Source of the DNA: Fibrobacter sp.
GTDB taxonomy: Bacteria; Fibrobacterota; Fibrobacteria; Fibrobacterales; Fibrobacteraceae
NCBI GenBank assembly: GCA_017649565.1
Contig: JAGCGO010000001.1
Coordinates: forward strand, 1 to 42,852
Length of the DNA stretch: 42,852 nucleotides
Reading direction: 5' to 3'
This document shows, piece after piece, positions 23,254 through 31,564 of the stretch (position 1 is the stretch's first letter; each line of letters begins with the position of its first letter). Below the pieces are notes generated by a model. That model was not told the DNA's origin, ran no database searches, and saw only the letters and a program-made list of their open reading frames with translations. Both the position numbers and the translations under genes were made by a program.

Positions 23254-24899
23254 TTATTCGCCTCCAGAAGTTGCCTTGCGTGTTCCCAGACGGTCTCGGA
23301 CTCGCCTCCGAGCATGCGGACCAGTTCCTGAACACGACCCTCATAATCTAGCTCTTTCACGGAGGTAAATGTGCGGCCGTCCTCTTCTTTTTTGCTCACA
23401 GCGAGCTGATTTTGCGCACGGCTGGCTACTTGGTGCAGGTGCGTTATGGTCAGGACCTGGTGGTGCCTGCCCAGATTGCTCAGCGCTTCGCCGATCTTGT
23501 TGCCGACTTCTCCGCTGATACCGGAGTCGACTTCGTCGAATATCAGCAGCGGGACGCGGTCCAGTTCGGCCATGACGCTCTTGATGGCGAGGAGCACGCG
23601 GCTGAGTTCGCCGCCCGAGACTGCCTTTTGCAGGGTCTTTTCCCCTTCGCCGGGGTTCGGGGCGAGCAGGAACTCAATCCTGTCGGCTCCGGTGGCGCCC
23701 AGCGGCTGGGCGGTGATGGATGTCTTGAACGATGCCTTGGGCATGCCGAGGTCGCGCAGGAACCCTTCCACGGCACTGTCGAAGCGTGCCGCGGCCTCGG
23801 TACGGCTGGCGGTCAATTTTGTCGAAATGCTTTCCAGCTCGTCGTGAGACTTGGATGCTTGCCGCGTAAGTTCCTCGAGGTCGGCGTCCAGGTTCTCGAG
23901 GCATTCGAGTTCTTCCTTGCGCTGCCCGGTAAGGGCGATGAGCCCCGGGACGTCCGTGCGGTATTTCCGCTTGAGTTTCTGTATCAGGGCGATGCGCGCG
24001 TTGGCCTTGTCGATGTCGGCTTCGCTCATGGCCCTGGACGGGCTGAGGCGGAGAATTTCCTTGCAGGCGCACTCGAACGGGTCGAACGCTTCTTCGAGCG
24101 TTTTCAGGTGCTCGTCGTATTGCGGGAGCTTGGAGGCGAGGGCTCGCATTTTCGACTGCAGGACACGGGCCTGGTCGAGGATGCCGCTTTCGCTGTTGAG
24201 CATGCCCTGGACATCGTTCAGGTAGCGGCGCTCGATTTCGCTCTTGCTTGCGGCGTTTACGCGGTCCTCGAGTTCTTCCTCTTCGCCGTCCTTGAGGGCG
24301 GCCTTCGTCAGTTCGTCGAACTGGAACTTGAGAAAGTCCTTCTGTGCGGCGAGGTCCTTGGCGCGTTTTTCGGTGGCCTCTATCTTGGCCTGGATCTGGT
24401 TCCATTCGTTCCAGTGTGTCGCATATTCCGACAGGAGGTCCCCGTTGCCGGCGTAGTCGTCGAGCATCTTGGCGTGCGTGCGTGTGTCGCGGAGCAGCAG
24501 CTGTTCGCTCTGACCGTGCATCTGCACGAGTTCCTCGCCGAGACGCTGCAGGTCGGACTGGCTCACGACGTTCCCGTTCACGCGGGCACGACCTTTTCCG
24601 TTTTCGAGGATTTCGCGCCGGATGATGAGCTCGTCGTCGGAATCGATTTCGAGTTCGTCCAGGAGATTCTTGACCTGCGGTTCGTCGGAGATGTCGAACA
24701 GGGCCTCGACGACGGCCTTTTCCTTGCCGCTACGGACAAGCGAAGCCTGTGCCTTGTCGCCGCAAACGAGGCGTAGCGCCTTGAGCAGAACGGACTTGCC
24801 GGCTCCGGTTTCGCCGGTGATTGCGGTGAATCCGTTGCGGAACGGAACCTCCGCTTGGGAAATGAGGGTGAAAGAGTCTATCGAAAGCTGTTTTAGCAT
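23250..24899 (-). CDS. recN: DNA repair protein RecN
   Basis: 549 residues, normal for RecN. N-terminal MLKQLSIDSFTLISQAEVPFRNGFTAITGETGAGKSVLL carries Walker A (residues 29-36). Long heptad-rich coiled-coil arms follow, and the C-terminal lobe has the signature SGGELSRVLLAIKSVMA and Walker B LLIFDEVDSGISGEVGNKIGEAL, plus ITHLHQVASRA. RecN is an SMC-like ATPase acting at DNA double-strand breaks before RecA repair. The promoter upstream has TTGACA and a very short leader without Shine-Dalgarno. The PgsA-like gene is translationally coupled downstream. Confidence 0.97.
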   Translation of the reverse strand: MLKQLSIDSFTLISQAEVPFRNGFTAITGETGAGKSVLLKALRLVCGDKAQASLVRSGKEKAVVEALFDISDEPQVKNLLDELEIDSDDELIIRREILENGKGRARVNGNVVSQSDLQRLGEELVQMHGQSEQLLLRDTRTHAKMLDDYAGNGDLLSEYATHWNEWNQIQAKIEATEKRAKDLAAQKDFLKFQFDELTKAALKDGEEEELEDRVNAASKSEIERRYLNDVQGMLNSESGILDQARVLQSKMRALASKLPQYDEHLKTLEEAFDPFECACKEILRLSPSRAMSEADIDKANARIALIQKLKRKYRTDVPGLIALTGQRKEELECLENLDADLEELTRQASKSHDELESISTKLTASRTEAAARFDSAVEGFLRDLGMPKASFKTSITAQPLGATGADRIEFLLAPNPGEGEKTLQKAVSGGELSRVLLAIKSVMAELDRVPLLIFDEVDSGISGEVGNKIGEALSNLGRHHQVLTITHLHQVASRAQNQLAVSKKEEDGRTFTSVKELDYEGRVQELVRMLGGESETVWEHARQLLEANK

Positions 24900-24914
24900 A
24901 GTTATACTAAACTA

Positions 24915-24942
24915 TAAATAAACGTGTGACAGAATATGTCAA
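24915..24942 (-). promoter_or_regulatory. Promoter of recN
   Basis: Minus strand: consensus TTGACA (24937-24942), 16 bases, TATTTA (24915-24920), then 15 bases to ATG 24899. An alternative -10, TATAGT, lies 4 bases further on. No LexA-type box is evident. The leader would be only a few bases long. Confidence 0.5.
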
Positions 24943-24962
24943 TAGGGCCGCAGGGACCCAAA

Positions 24963-25709
24963 TTATTTAAAAAATTCGATAATGCTCCGGTAAATCGGGC
25001 GGCCTTCCTTCTTGTACTTGCGTTCGAACCCGGTCTCGATCCCTTCGGTGGGTTCGGCCGTGTTGCGGACGACAACCTTGCAGGTGGGGTAGGCGTCGAA
25101 TGTCTCGAGGGCGATCTCGTTGTATTCCTTGTGGTCGGTGCCCCAGTAGAAAATCCGCTTGCCGGGCTTGAGCACGCGGGCGACTTCGTCCAGGAAGTCG
25201 GGACGTAACAGCCTGTTCTTGTGGTGTCTTTCCTTGGGCCAGGGGTCCGGGAAATACATGTGGAAGGCGTCGACGGTATCGCTCTTGACGGCATCGCGCA
25301 AGAAGTAGAACACGTCACCGCGGAGCATGGCGGCATTGCCCAGCACGCCGCGCTTTTTCATGCGCTCGTGCGCGAATGCGGCCCAGGTGTAGTCCCATTC
25401 GCTGCCCATGATGAAAATGTCCGGGTGCCTCTCGGCGTAGTCCGTCATGAAGTTTCCCTTGCCGCTGCCGATTTCCACTTCCACGTGGCCGTTGCAGTTG
25501 GGGAACATGTCGGTCCAGTTGAAGTCCAGCTTGTGCGGCTGGTTGTCGGGCGTCTTGATGGGCTTGCGGTCGCCGTTCGTGCGGAACACGTAGTGCCAGA
25601 TTCCCCTGTCCTTCTCGTCCTGCTTCAGGTCGCGGAAAAATTCGGGAATCACCACCTGCTTCTCGTTGGGCTTCTCACTGGTTTCGTTCAGAGTCTCTTC
25701 GTTGTTCAT
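24963..25709 (-). CDS. trmB: tRNA (guanine-N7-)-methyltransferase, TrmB
   Basis: 248 residues. SAM-binding region VEVEIGSGKGNFMTDYAERHPDIFIMGSEW, then GDVFYFLRDAVKSDTVDAFHMYFPDPWPKERHHKNRLL, the family's most conserved stretch, and PTEGIETGFERKYKKEGRPIYR near the end. TrmB methylates G46 in the variable loop of tRNAs. The first ~55 residues are a charged extension beyond the usual start. AGGAAG lies upstream of ATG 25709, and the gene follows the MBL-fold hydrolase by 21 bases, so the two are probably one transcript. GC-rich, no sign of transfer. Confidence 0.94.
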   Translation of the reverse strand: MNNEETLNETSEKPNEKQVVIPEFFRDLKQDEKDRGIWHYVFRTNGDRKPIKTPDNQPHKLDFNWTDMFPNCNGHVEVEIGSGKGNFMTDYAERHPDIFIMGSEWDYTWAAFAHERMKKRGVLGNAAMLRGDVFYFLRDAVKSDTVDAFHMYFPDPWPKERHHKNRLLRPDFLDEVARVLKPGKRIFYWGTDHKEYNEIALETFDAYPTCKVVVRNTAEPTEGIETGFERKYKKEGRPIYRSIIEFFK

Positions 25710-25730
25710 CCTGGTCTTCCTCGGTTACGC

Positions 25731-26621
25731 CTAGATCAGCGCTTCCACCTTGTCCGCGAACTTCGCGGGTATTTCCTGGGCAATCCTTTCGCGGATGTGC
25801 TTCTCGGCGTACTTCATGGAGAAATGGTTTAAAATAATCTTGTCGCACTTTACTTCGTCGTCCAGCTTGTTGAGGGCTTTGACGATGTCGCTGATGTGCG
25901 TGTGTCCCTTCTGGTGCGCCATCTGCTCTTCGCCCTCGTCAAGGAACGTGCATTCGGTGATGAGCACCCTCGACTTGAAGATGTCCCTGTTCTCGAGCAG
26001 GGATTCGCCGAGACAATCGCCCGTGAAGCTGACCAGGGGCTCGTACACCTCGCGCGTGATATCCACTTTCTGCTTCCGTAGCTCGATGAGTTCTGCCGGG
26101 GTCTTCCCGAGGAATTCGTCCTTGAGCTTTTTCTTGTAGTAGTACAGGGTGCCGCCCATCGAGGGGATGGAATGCTTGACCTCGAAAGGTTCGATGGCAA
26201 GGTCCTTGCGGTATTCGAGGAAAATCCTTTGCCCTGCCTTGACGGGGACGATTTGCGGGTAGCGGAACTTCGCCTCGCTGACGCCTTCGAACATGGCTTC
26301 CGCCTTGATCCAGGCTTTCGCCCCTTCGCAGATGCTTTCGGGAATGTAGTAGACGCTGTCGCGCTCGACGCCCATCATCTTGCGCAGGCTGTGGTGCCGC
26401 ATGAGGCAGCGGGCGTGGTCCCCGTGGGCGTGTGTCAGGAACACGTGGTTGATGGGGGTCGCGCTGAGCGGGCATTCGCCCATGTCGATGGCGAAGTCCA
26501 GCTCGTGCATCTGCAGGTACGTGGCGAGGCCGGATATGGAAAAACCGGAGACCTTTGCGCACGGAGTGTCTACCTTGACTTGCCTGAGGGCGTTATGGAT
26601 ATGTCTGTTTTCTGATGTCAC
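25731..26621 (-). CDS. MBL-fold metallo-hydrolase, RNase Z-like
   Basis: 296 residues. The zinc motif is THAHGDHARC (His64, His66, Asp68, His69). Later metal ligands are likely in FTGDC (Asp) and ILNHFSMKYA (His). ECTFLDE with KGHTHISDIV, and the overall layout, resemble the tRNase Z/ElaC branch, but the typical exosite is not obvious, so the substrate is uncertain. The start is GTG 26621; there is no ATG that fits, and GGAG lies 10-14 bases upstream. It is followed by trmB after 21 bases. A tRNA-3'-end role next to a tRNA methyltransferase would make sense; that is inference. Confidence 0.8.
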   Translation of the reverse strand: MTSENRHIHNALRQVKVDTPCAKVSGFSISGLATYLQMHELDFAIDMGECPLSATPINHVFLTHAHGDHARCLMRHHSLRKMMGVERDSVYYIPESICEGAKAWIKAEAMFEGVSEAKFRYPQIVPVKAGQRIFLEYRKDLAIEPFEVKHSIPSMGGTLYYYKKKLKDEFLGKTPAELIELRKQKVDITREVYEPLVSFTGDCLGESLLENRDIFKSRVLITECTFLDEGEEQMAHQKGHTHISDIVKALNKLDDEVKCDKIILNHFSMKYAEKHIRERIAQEIPAKFADKVEALI

Positions 26622-26644
26622 GTTATTACCGGCTCCAAAAATAG

Positions 26645-26677
26645 AAAAAAAAGGAGGCCCGCTCCTAGAGTGGGCCT
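26645..26677 (-). terminator. Terminator of the 26706-27305 lipoprotein gene
   Basis: Ten-pair stem AGGCCCGCTC (26655-26664) with GAGTGGGCCT (26668-26677), one G-T pair, loop of three; on the minus strand it ends in a T run (plus A 26645-26652). Confidence 0.85.
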
Positions 26678-26705
26678 TTCCGCTTGTTTTTTTGACGGTG
26701 ACTGC

Positions 26706-27305
26706 TTACTTCTTGTTGGATGCGTGGGTCTGCAGCAGCATCTCGTAGTCTTCGCAGGTCATGGCTTCGATATGGTTACCCATCGCCTTGCTCCTGGTCC
26801 TTTCGTTGCCACCCTTGCGCTCGGGGACGCGGAAGCAGAAGCTGTAGACGTTGCCCTTGTCGGTGGGGATGCCCATCTTGAATATGCGCAGGCGCTTGTT
26901 GCCCTTGCTGTAGATTTCGTGGTAGTCGTAAGTATTCTTGATCTTCTCGAGGCGCTTGTCCTGGTTGAAGAGGATCTCGTCGACGATCGGGCCTTCAAGC
27001 GTGAGCGGGAGGGCGTTCTGGAAGCGGAGCTCCAGCTTGTCGTTCGTCTTGACGATAGACGTTTCTGCCGGCTTGATGAGGTACCTCTGCTGCGGGATGT
27101 TCTTATAGGCGCGGTTATGGACCTTGCGCACGCCGCACATTTCACGCATGTCCGGCTGGGAGACAAAGTCGATGTCGCGGCAGATTGGGGGCAGGTTGGT
27201 CGGGACTTCGAGGTCTTCGCCGTTGGAGGAACCTGCACATCCAGTAAACAGGGTCAGGGGAAGCAGAAGGATGCTTGCCGTCAGAAAAAATAGTTTACAT
27301 TTCAT
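26706..27305 (-). CDS. Lipoprotein of unknown function
   Basis: 199 residues. The signal peptide MKCKLFFLTASILLLPLT ends in the lipobox LFTGC followed by AGSSNG, so Cys23 is probably lipidated. The mature part is beta-rich with cysteines (PPICRDIDF, REMCGVRK, FCFRVP, MTCEDYE) and no repeats or Ser linker. No family recognised. TATATT (minus strand, 27313-27318) lies exactly 7 bases upstream of ATG 27305 and there is no Shine-Dalgarno, so the mRNA is probably leaderless. It is transcribed alone, ending at the terminator above. Confidence 0.8.
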   Translation of the reverse strand: MKCKLFFLTASILLLPLTLFTGCAGSSNGEDLEVPTNLPPICRDIDFVSQPDMREMCGVRKVHNRAYKNIPQQRYLIKPAETSIVKTNDKLELRFQNALPLTLEGPIVDEILFNQDKRLEKIKNTYDYHEIYSKGNKRLRIFKMGIPTDKGNVYSFCFRVPERKGGNERTRSKAMGNHIEAMTCEDYEMLLQTHASNKK

Positions 27306-27312
27306 GCTTATA

Positions 27313-27318
27313 AATATA
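27313..27318 (-). promoter_or_regulatory. -10 box of the 26706-27305 lipoprotein (leaderless type)
   Basis: TATATT, then TATAAGC (7 bases), then ATG 27305 on the minus strand. No convincing -35 at 16-18 bases. The rest of the 27306-27489 gap is AT-rich; on the plus strand it ends in a T-run and TATATA (27465-27470), the likely -10 for exonuclease III. Confidence 0.5.
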
Positions 27319-27489
27319 GTCTCTTTAACACTAAAATTGATATTTTTTTCTTTTGTTTTTAGATAAAATTGGATTTTTGCGCCCTGTTTCCGTTTTTTTG
27401 TTCGTGAAACCCGATTTCGACCGCCCAGTTTGACGAAGTGGCTACAAAAAAGCTATCTTTTTTTTATATAGCGATGGATTGTGGTTAAA

Positions 27490-28302
27490 ATGAATATCTA
27501 CAGCTGGAATGTCAACGGGATCCGCTCGGCGGTGAAGAAGGGCTTCGAGGACTGGTTCTCGGCGACCCGCCCGGACATATTGTGCCTCCAGGAAACCCGT
27601 GCCGACGTGGACCAGGTTCCCGAGTCCCTGCAGAATCCAGAAGGGTATTATAGCTATTGGAACCCCTGCCGTCGTAAGAAAGGCTATAGCGGCGTCGCTG
27701 TTTTTTCGCAGATCGAGCCGGATTCCGTGAACTACGGTTTCGACATCGAGGAATTCGACATCGAGGGACGAGTCATCCAGCTGGTTTTCCCGGACTGGGT
27801 GCTGAACTCCATCTATTTCCCCAACGGCGGGCAAGGCGACGACAGGCTTGACTACAAGCTGCGGTTCTACGACGCCTTCCTCGACAATAGCCGTCATTGG
27901 CTAGAAGACGGGAAGCACGTGGTGACGGTTGGGGACTACAATACCTGCCACAAGGAAATCGACATCGCGCGTCCCAAGGAAAACGAGAACGTCAGCGGCT
28001 TCCTGCCCATCGAAAGGGCGTGGATGGACAAGTATGTCGAAAGCGGTTTTGTCGACTCGTTCCGTGCCCTGCACCCGGACACGCGGGATGCCTACTCCTG
28101 GTGGTCGAACCGTTTCGGTGCCCGCAGCAGGAACGTGGGCTGGCGTCTGGACTACGCATTCGTCGATGCCGGGCTCGTGCCCAACATCGTGAGTTCAGAA
28201 ATCCACGCTTCGGTGATGGGTTCCGACCACTGCCCGATAAGCATCGAGCTGGAGCCGCCGTTCACTCCGCAGCCCATCAGCCACGAAGAACCCTCTCTTT
28301 AA
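27490..28302 (+). CDS. xth: Exodeoxyribonuclease III / AP endonuclease family
   Basis: 270 residues from ATG 27490; GTG 27481 would add three residues and cannot be excluded. Start MNIYSWNVNGIRSAVKKGF is classical. Metal and catalytic motifs: LCLQETRAD (Glu), SGVAVFS, VTVGDYNTCHKEIDIARP (Asp, Asn), RLDYAFVD and the terminal GSDHCPI (Asp, His). The family cuts abasic sites and degrades duplex DNA from 3' ends in base-excision repair. TATATA at 27465-27470 is the likely -10, giving a leader of about a dozen bases. A hairpin terminator shared with the convergent PotD-like gene follows. Confidence 0.95.
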   Translation: MNIYSWNVNGIRSAVKKGFEDWFSATRPDILCLQETRADVDQVPESLQNPEGYYSYWNPCRRKKGYSGVAVFSQIEPDSVNYGFDIEEFDIEGRVIQLVFPDWVLNSIYFPNGGQGDDRLDYKLRFYDAFLDNSRHWLEDGKHVVTVGDYNTCHKEIDIARPKENENVSGFLPIERAWMDKYVESGFVDSFRALHPDTRDAYSWWSNRFGARSRNVGWRLDYAFVDAGLVPNIVSSEIHASVMGSDHCPISIELEPPFTPQPISHEEPSL

Positions 28303-28308
28303 AAAAGC

Positions 28309-28338
28309 AAAAGGCGGAGCGCGAGCCCCGCTTTTTAA
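28309..28338. terminator. Two-way terminator between exonuclease III and the PotD-like gene
   Basis: AAAAGGCGG and CCGCTTTTT form a stem with one bulged G around a loop of about ten bases, with A and T runs on both sides. It lies between two convergent genes. Confidence 0.6.
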
Positions 28339-28374
28339 ATGCCTTGCCGGAAAACTCCCTTCGGCTGTGGTCCG

Positions 28375-29436
28375 TTATCTCGTTTTCACGATGGTCCAGG
28401 CCTCGTCGAACATCATGGCCGCATCGCCCGGGTCCTTGAGGAACGTCATCCTGGCAAAGGTCTCCTGCGTCGGGTTGATGACCTGGTTCATCTTGTAGGC
28501 CGAGTCGATGACATTGAGGCTGGCCCTGTTCGGCGTTGCGTAGTTGATGTACTTGGCTAGCTGTGCGCCGATTTTGGCATCGAGGACATAGTCCATGAAG
28601 GCGTAGGCCCCGTCGGGGTTGGGCGCGTTGGAACTGAGCGTCATGGCGTCGGCCCACATGAACGACCCTTCTTTCGGTATGGCGAATCGGAGCGTCGAAT
28701 CCTCGTCGATAGCGGCCTGGGCGTCGCCGTTGAATACGATGGCGGCCCAGTTCATGTTGGACAGCACCTTTTCCTTGCCGCCCACGGAACCGTCGAAGCC
28801 GATAAAGTGCGGGTCCTTCTTTGCTTTCAGGATGTATTCCACGGCCTTGTTGAGTTCTTCCTGGTTGGTGCTGTTGGCATCGTAGCCCAGGGCAAGTAGC
28901 GTAAGGGACAGCATGGAGCGGCTTTCGTTCAGGAAACTGAAGTTGCCCTTGGTCTGTCTTGAATCGAAAAGCATGGAATAGCTGACGCTGTCCGGGTTGA
29001 TTGTCTTGTCGCGGTAGAGGATGCCGGTCGTTCCCAGGAGGTAGGGTATGGTGTAGGTGTTTGTCGAGTCGTAGGGCCGGTTGAGGAACTTCTGGGCGAT
29101 GTTCGTGTGGTTCGGCACTTTCTCCATGTCGATGGGGGCAATCAGGTTGAGGCGTACCATCTGCTGGATGACCACGTCGGAGGCGATAATCACGTCGTAC
29201 TGGTTGTTTCCTACGGTCTGGAGCTTGCCTATCATCTCTTCCTGGGCTTCGTAGAGTTCCAGGTGCAGCTTGTATCCCGTCTTTTTCTCGAAGTCGTCAA
29301 TCATGGCCGGGTCGATATACTCGCTGTATATCATCACGGTGACAGATTTCTTGGGCTGTTCCTGCTGTTTCTGCTCGTTGCAGGCCGTGAGGGCCGTGGC
29401 AGCGAGAAGGAAAAATGCAAGGAGAAAGTGTTTCAT
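28375..29436 (-). CDS. PotD-like polyamine-type substrate-binding lipoprotein, orphan
   Basis: 353 residues. Lipoprotein signal ending ALTAC (Cys19). The periplasmic-binding fold of the spermidine/putrescine type is recognisable: VTVMIYSEYIDPAMIDDFEKKTG, YDVIIASDVVIQQMVRLNLI, IPYLLGTTGILYR, AAIVFNGDAQAA, EGSFMWADAMTLSSNAPN and GAYAFMDYVLD. In PotABCD systems it would deliver polyamines to an ABC importer. No permease or ATPase genes lie next to it, which is unusual, so the importer must be elsewhere or the protein serves another ligand. AGGAAAA precedes ATG 29436. The upstream gap holds a 14-base AT palindrome (29496-29509). Confidence 0.88.
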   Translation of the reverse strand: MKHFLLAFFLLAATALTACNEQKQQEQPKKSVTVMIYSEYIDPAMIDDFEKKTGYKLHLELYEAQEEMIGKLQTVGNNQYDVIIASDVVIQQMVRLNLIAPIDMEKVPNHTNIAQKFLNRPYDSTNTYTIPYLLGTTGILYRDKTINPDSVSYSMLFDSRQTKGNFSFLNESRSMLSLTLLALGYDANSTNQEELNKAVEYILKAKKDPHFIGFDGSVGGKEKVLSNMNWAAIVFNGDAQAAIDEDSTLRFAIPKEGSFMWADAMTLSSNAPNPDGAYAFMDYVLDAKIGAQLAKYINYATPNRASLNVIDSAYKMNQVINPTQETFARMTFLKDPGDAAMMFDEAWTIVKTR

Positions 29437-29495
29437 ACGGTTTTTCCTGTTTTACCTTTTTTGCTTTAGCCTGCAGATCCTGTTTTTTTTAGACA

Positions 29496-29509
29496 AAATA
29501 ATATTATTT
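29496..29509. promoter_or_regulatory. AT-only palindrome upstream of the PotD-like gene
   Basis: AAATAATATTATTT is a perfect 14-base palindrome in the 95-base gap between two minus-strand genes, about 60 bases before ATG 29436, where an operator or promoter element would be expected. Function not shown. Confidence 0.35.
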
Positions 29510-29531
29510 GACAGGGGAAAAGTATATGTCT

Positions 29532-30218
29532 TTATAAATCGGTATTGGATTTGTCGCCAATTTTGATGTTGTAGCCGTCGTCGGGGCGTATCCACCTTTC
29601 GATGAACGACTTTTGACGGTCCTCGGGCGACTCGGCCAGCTTGACGACCGACCCGAGATAGAGCCGGATGATCTTTTTGGCATGCTCCCTGGCCCTGCGC
29701 TTCAGCTCGGCGTTGTTTTCCTCTTCGTATTTCTTTTGCTCGGCGATAAAGAACTGCTTGAAGTCATCGAACTTGATGTCGTTGAGCCAGCCACTCTTTT
29801 CCCACAGGACCTGGATGCTTTCGAAGTTGATGCTGTGGCTCAGGATCTTGGGCTCGGGGAGATAGATGAGGATCGTCCTCGTGATGGGGTCGACAAAGAT
29901 CTTGATGTCCTTGAGGTCGTAGCCTAGCTTGACGTCTCCCTGGTAGATGAGCGTAAATTCCTTTATGGACTGGTTGATTCTCCAGTTGGGCATGTATTCC
30001 AGGAGCTTCTTTGCGTCCTGGTAGTTCGCGTTCTTGCGGTAGTGATGGTGGAGCGTGGCCAGTTCGGAAATTTCGCTGATTTGCTGTTCGATGAAGGCGC
30101 TCGTGACTTGAGGCCCCTTGGAATTTGCGGATTCCAGTTTTTTCATGACGAGAACTGTCGCGACGACTGTTGCGCACACAAGAAGGACGAGGGAGACTAT
30201 CTTCAGAGTCTTTTTCAT
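29532..30218 (-). CDS. DUF4230 family membrane-anchored protein
   Basis: 228 residues from ATG 30218, which opens a neat anchor MKKTLKIVSLVLLVCATVVATVLVM. ATG 30248 would add ten residues and would fit a TATAGC box 11 bases upstream; I cannot decide between them. The body fits DUF4230 as I recall it: QISEISELATLHHHYRK, IKEFTLIYQGDVKLGYDLKDIKI, RTILIYLPEPKILSHSINFESIQV, a charged helix with EEENNAELKRRAREHAKK, and a polar tail. The family is found in many Gram-negative and Firmicute genomes and has no known function; the single N-terminal segment suggests an extracytoplasmic domain. It is followed by the PotD-like gene on the same strand. Confidence 0.78.
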   Translation of the reverse strand: MKKTLKIVSLVLLVCATVVATVLVMKKLESANSKGPQVTSAFIEQQISEISELATLHHHYRKNANYQDAKKLLEYMPNWRINQSIKEFTLIYQGDVKLGYDLKDIKIFVDPITRTILIYLPEPKILSHSINFESIQVLWEKSGWLNDIKFDDFKQFFIAEQKKYEEENNAELKRRAREHAKKIIRLYLGSVVKLAESPEDRQKSFIERWIRPDDGYNIKIGDKSNTDL

Positions 30219-30301
30219 TCCAGAACACCCATTGAAAATGCGTTGCATCTTTACGTGATGCTATAAATCTACTGAAAAAAAAGCAGAAAGAGGGGTGAGA
30301 T

Positions 30302-30592
30302 TTATTTCTTGGACTTGTTCTTGCCGGTAAAAACGCTGGAAATATAGGTGCGAATGGTGTTCACCTGGTCGTGAAGCTCCATTTTCTTGATATTGCACAG
30401 GTATTTAGTCTCGGGATAGAGAAAATCCTTTATGCAGTTCCACGGAAACTGGAACGGATGGTGTTCCCGCTTCCTGTTGTTGCGGTCTAGGCACAAGGCA
30501 TAGACCGGTTGCTTGCTTTTTTCCTTGGCCACATGGTTTGTGTCCAAGTCTTTTACTTCCTGACCATTCCCATAATCTTTATTCAACTCCAT
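30302..30592 (-). CDS. Small hypothetical protein
   Basis: 96 residues from ATG 30592 (GGGGAAAC upstream). A longer frame from 30664 would place the -10 box TATAAT (30636-30641, minus) inside the coding region, so the shorter start is preferred. Mostly polar and basic (NRKREHHPFQFPWNCIKDFLYPETKYLCNIKKMELHDQ split by two Cys), ending KNKSKK. No signal peptide or membrane segment, and no family recognised. It may be a cytoplasmic or nucleic-acid-associated protein, but nothing in the sequence proves that. Codon use is less GC-rich than nearby genes. Confidence 0.55.
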   Translation of the reverse strand: MELNKDYGNGQEVKDLDTNHVAKEKSKQPVYALCLDRNNRKREHHPFQFPWNCIKDFLYPETKYLCNIKKMELHDQVNTIRTYISSVFTGKNKSKK

Positions 30593-30635
30593 TTGTTTCC
30601 CCAGTTGAATGTTTATGCTAAAAAATGTCTCAAGT

Positions 30636-30641
30636 ATTATA
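30636..30641 (-). promoter_or_regulatory. -10 box of the small hypothetical gene
   Basis: Perfect TATAAT on the minus strand, 43 bases before ATG 30592. The -35 region is unclear. The remaining gap to 30766 is very AT-rich with an A/T-only hairpin (around 30717-30745) that may end the 30767-31555 transcript. Confidence 0.45.
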
Positions 30642-30766
30642 AATATCGCAAAACGGGGGCACATTTTGCAATACGTTTTTGGTAATCATTTTTTTATAAA
30701 GGGCGAGTTTTAGGTAAAAAAATTTTTTTCGGAAAAATTTTTTATAAAATTCGTCAAATGTTCAGG

Positions 30767-31555
30767 CTAGAACGGGAAGAGCAGGCCTGCGCCCCAGGGA
30801 AGGACGATCTTGTCGCTGTCCAGGGTACCGTAGTCCTTGTTCAGGTGCGTGTAGTAGCTGCCGTTTCCGGCGAAAAACTCGAAACCGGCTTCCAGGTAGG
30901 CCCCGAAATGCTCCATGAACAGGAATTCTCCTCCGATGCCGGCCACGACGCGCCAGTAGTTGACGTCTTCCTCGTAATCCTCGTATTCGTTCTTGGATAT
31001 GCGCTTTTCCCTGTCGTATTTCCCCTTGAACCAGTCGGAGGTGAGGAACATATAGAAATAGCGCATGGACATCGGGAAGTAAATCGCCGATACGCCGATT
31101 TGGAGGAGGTGGCTGTTGTAGTCGGTAAAGTGGACGTTGGCGTTGAAGATTTCCTGGGCGAAGATATATTCCAGGGAGACGATACCGCGGCTAGGCGAGT
31201 TCAGGCCGACCGTCACCTGGTACTTGTACATGGGTGCGTCCACGCCGATATGCCGGATGGGCGATGAAGAAGAAGACTGGGCGTCGTAAAGGACTAGGCC
31301 GCCCTCCGAGGAGGACGATTCCGCCTGGGCGGAATCCTTTGCCAAGGAATCCTTTGCCGCGCTGTCCAGGGCGGTTATGTAGCCGTCGGGCGTGTAGTTC
31401 TGCCCCAGGATGTCCTGGAATGCAGCGTCACGGGCCGCGGAGTCCTGTGCTGCCATGCTGCTGGCCTGCTTTGCGGAATCGGCAGGAGCCTCTTGCGCAA
31501 AGACGCAAACCGCAGCAACGAGGAGTGCGAATAAACTAGCCTTGATCTTCATCAT
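30767..31555 (-). CDS. Predicted outer-membrane beta-barrel protein
   Basis: 262 residues. The signal peptide MMKIKASLFALLVAAVCVFA is cleaved before QEAPADS. An Ala/Ser/Asp-rich linker follows (DSAAKDSLAKDSAQAESSSS, then SSSSS), and then alternating hydrophobic/aromatic strands (YKYQVTVGLN, IVSLEYIFAQEIFNANVHFTDY, LLQIGVSAIYF, RVVAGIGGEFLFM, FGAYLEAGFEFFAG). The protein ends with Phe (LPWGAGLLFPF), the usual signal for barrel insertion. The barrel looks small, about eight strands. It starts nine bases after the gatA stop with AGCAGG upstream, so it belongs to the DUF4321-gatA transcript. Confidence 0.75.
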   Translation of the reverse strand: MMKIKASLFALLVAAVCVFAQEAPADSAKQASSMAAQDSAARDAAFQDILGQNYTPDGYITALDSAAKDSLAKDSAQAESSSSEGGLVLYDAQSSSSSPIRHIGVDAPMYKYQVTVGLNSPSRGIVSLEYIFAQEIFNANVHFTDYNSHLLQIGVSAIYFPMSMRYFYMFLTSDWFKGKYDREKRISKNEYEDYEEDVNYWRVVAGIGGEFLFMEHFGAYLEAGFEFFAGNGSYYTHLNKDYGTLDSDKIVLPWGAGLLFPF

Positions 31556-31564
31556 AGCCTGCTC

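Noticed and set aside
30592..30664. Extended start for the small protein at 30302
   Set aside because: The extension covers a perfect TATAAT box and lacks a ribosome site; ATG 30592 has a purine-rich upstream sequence.
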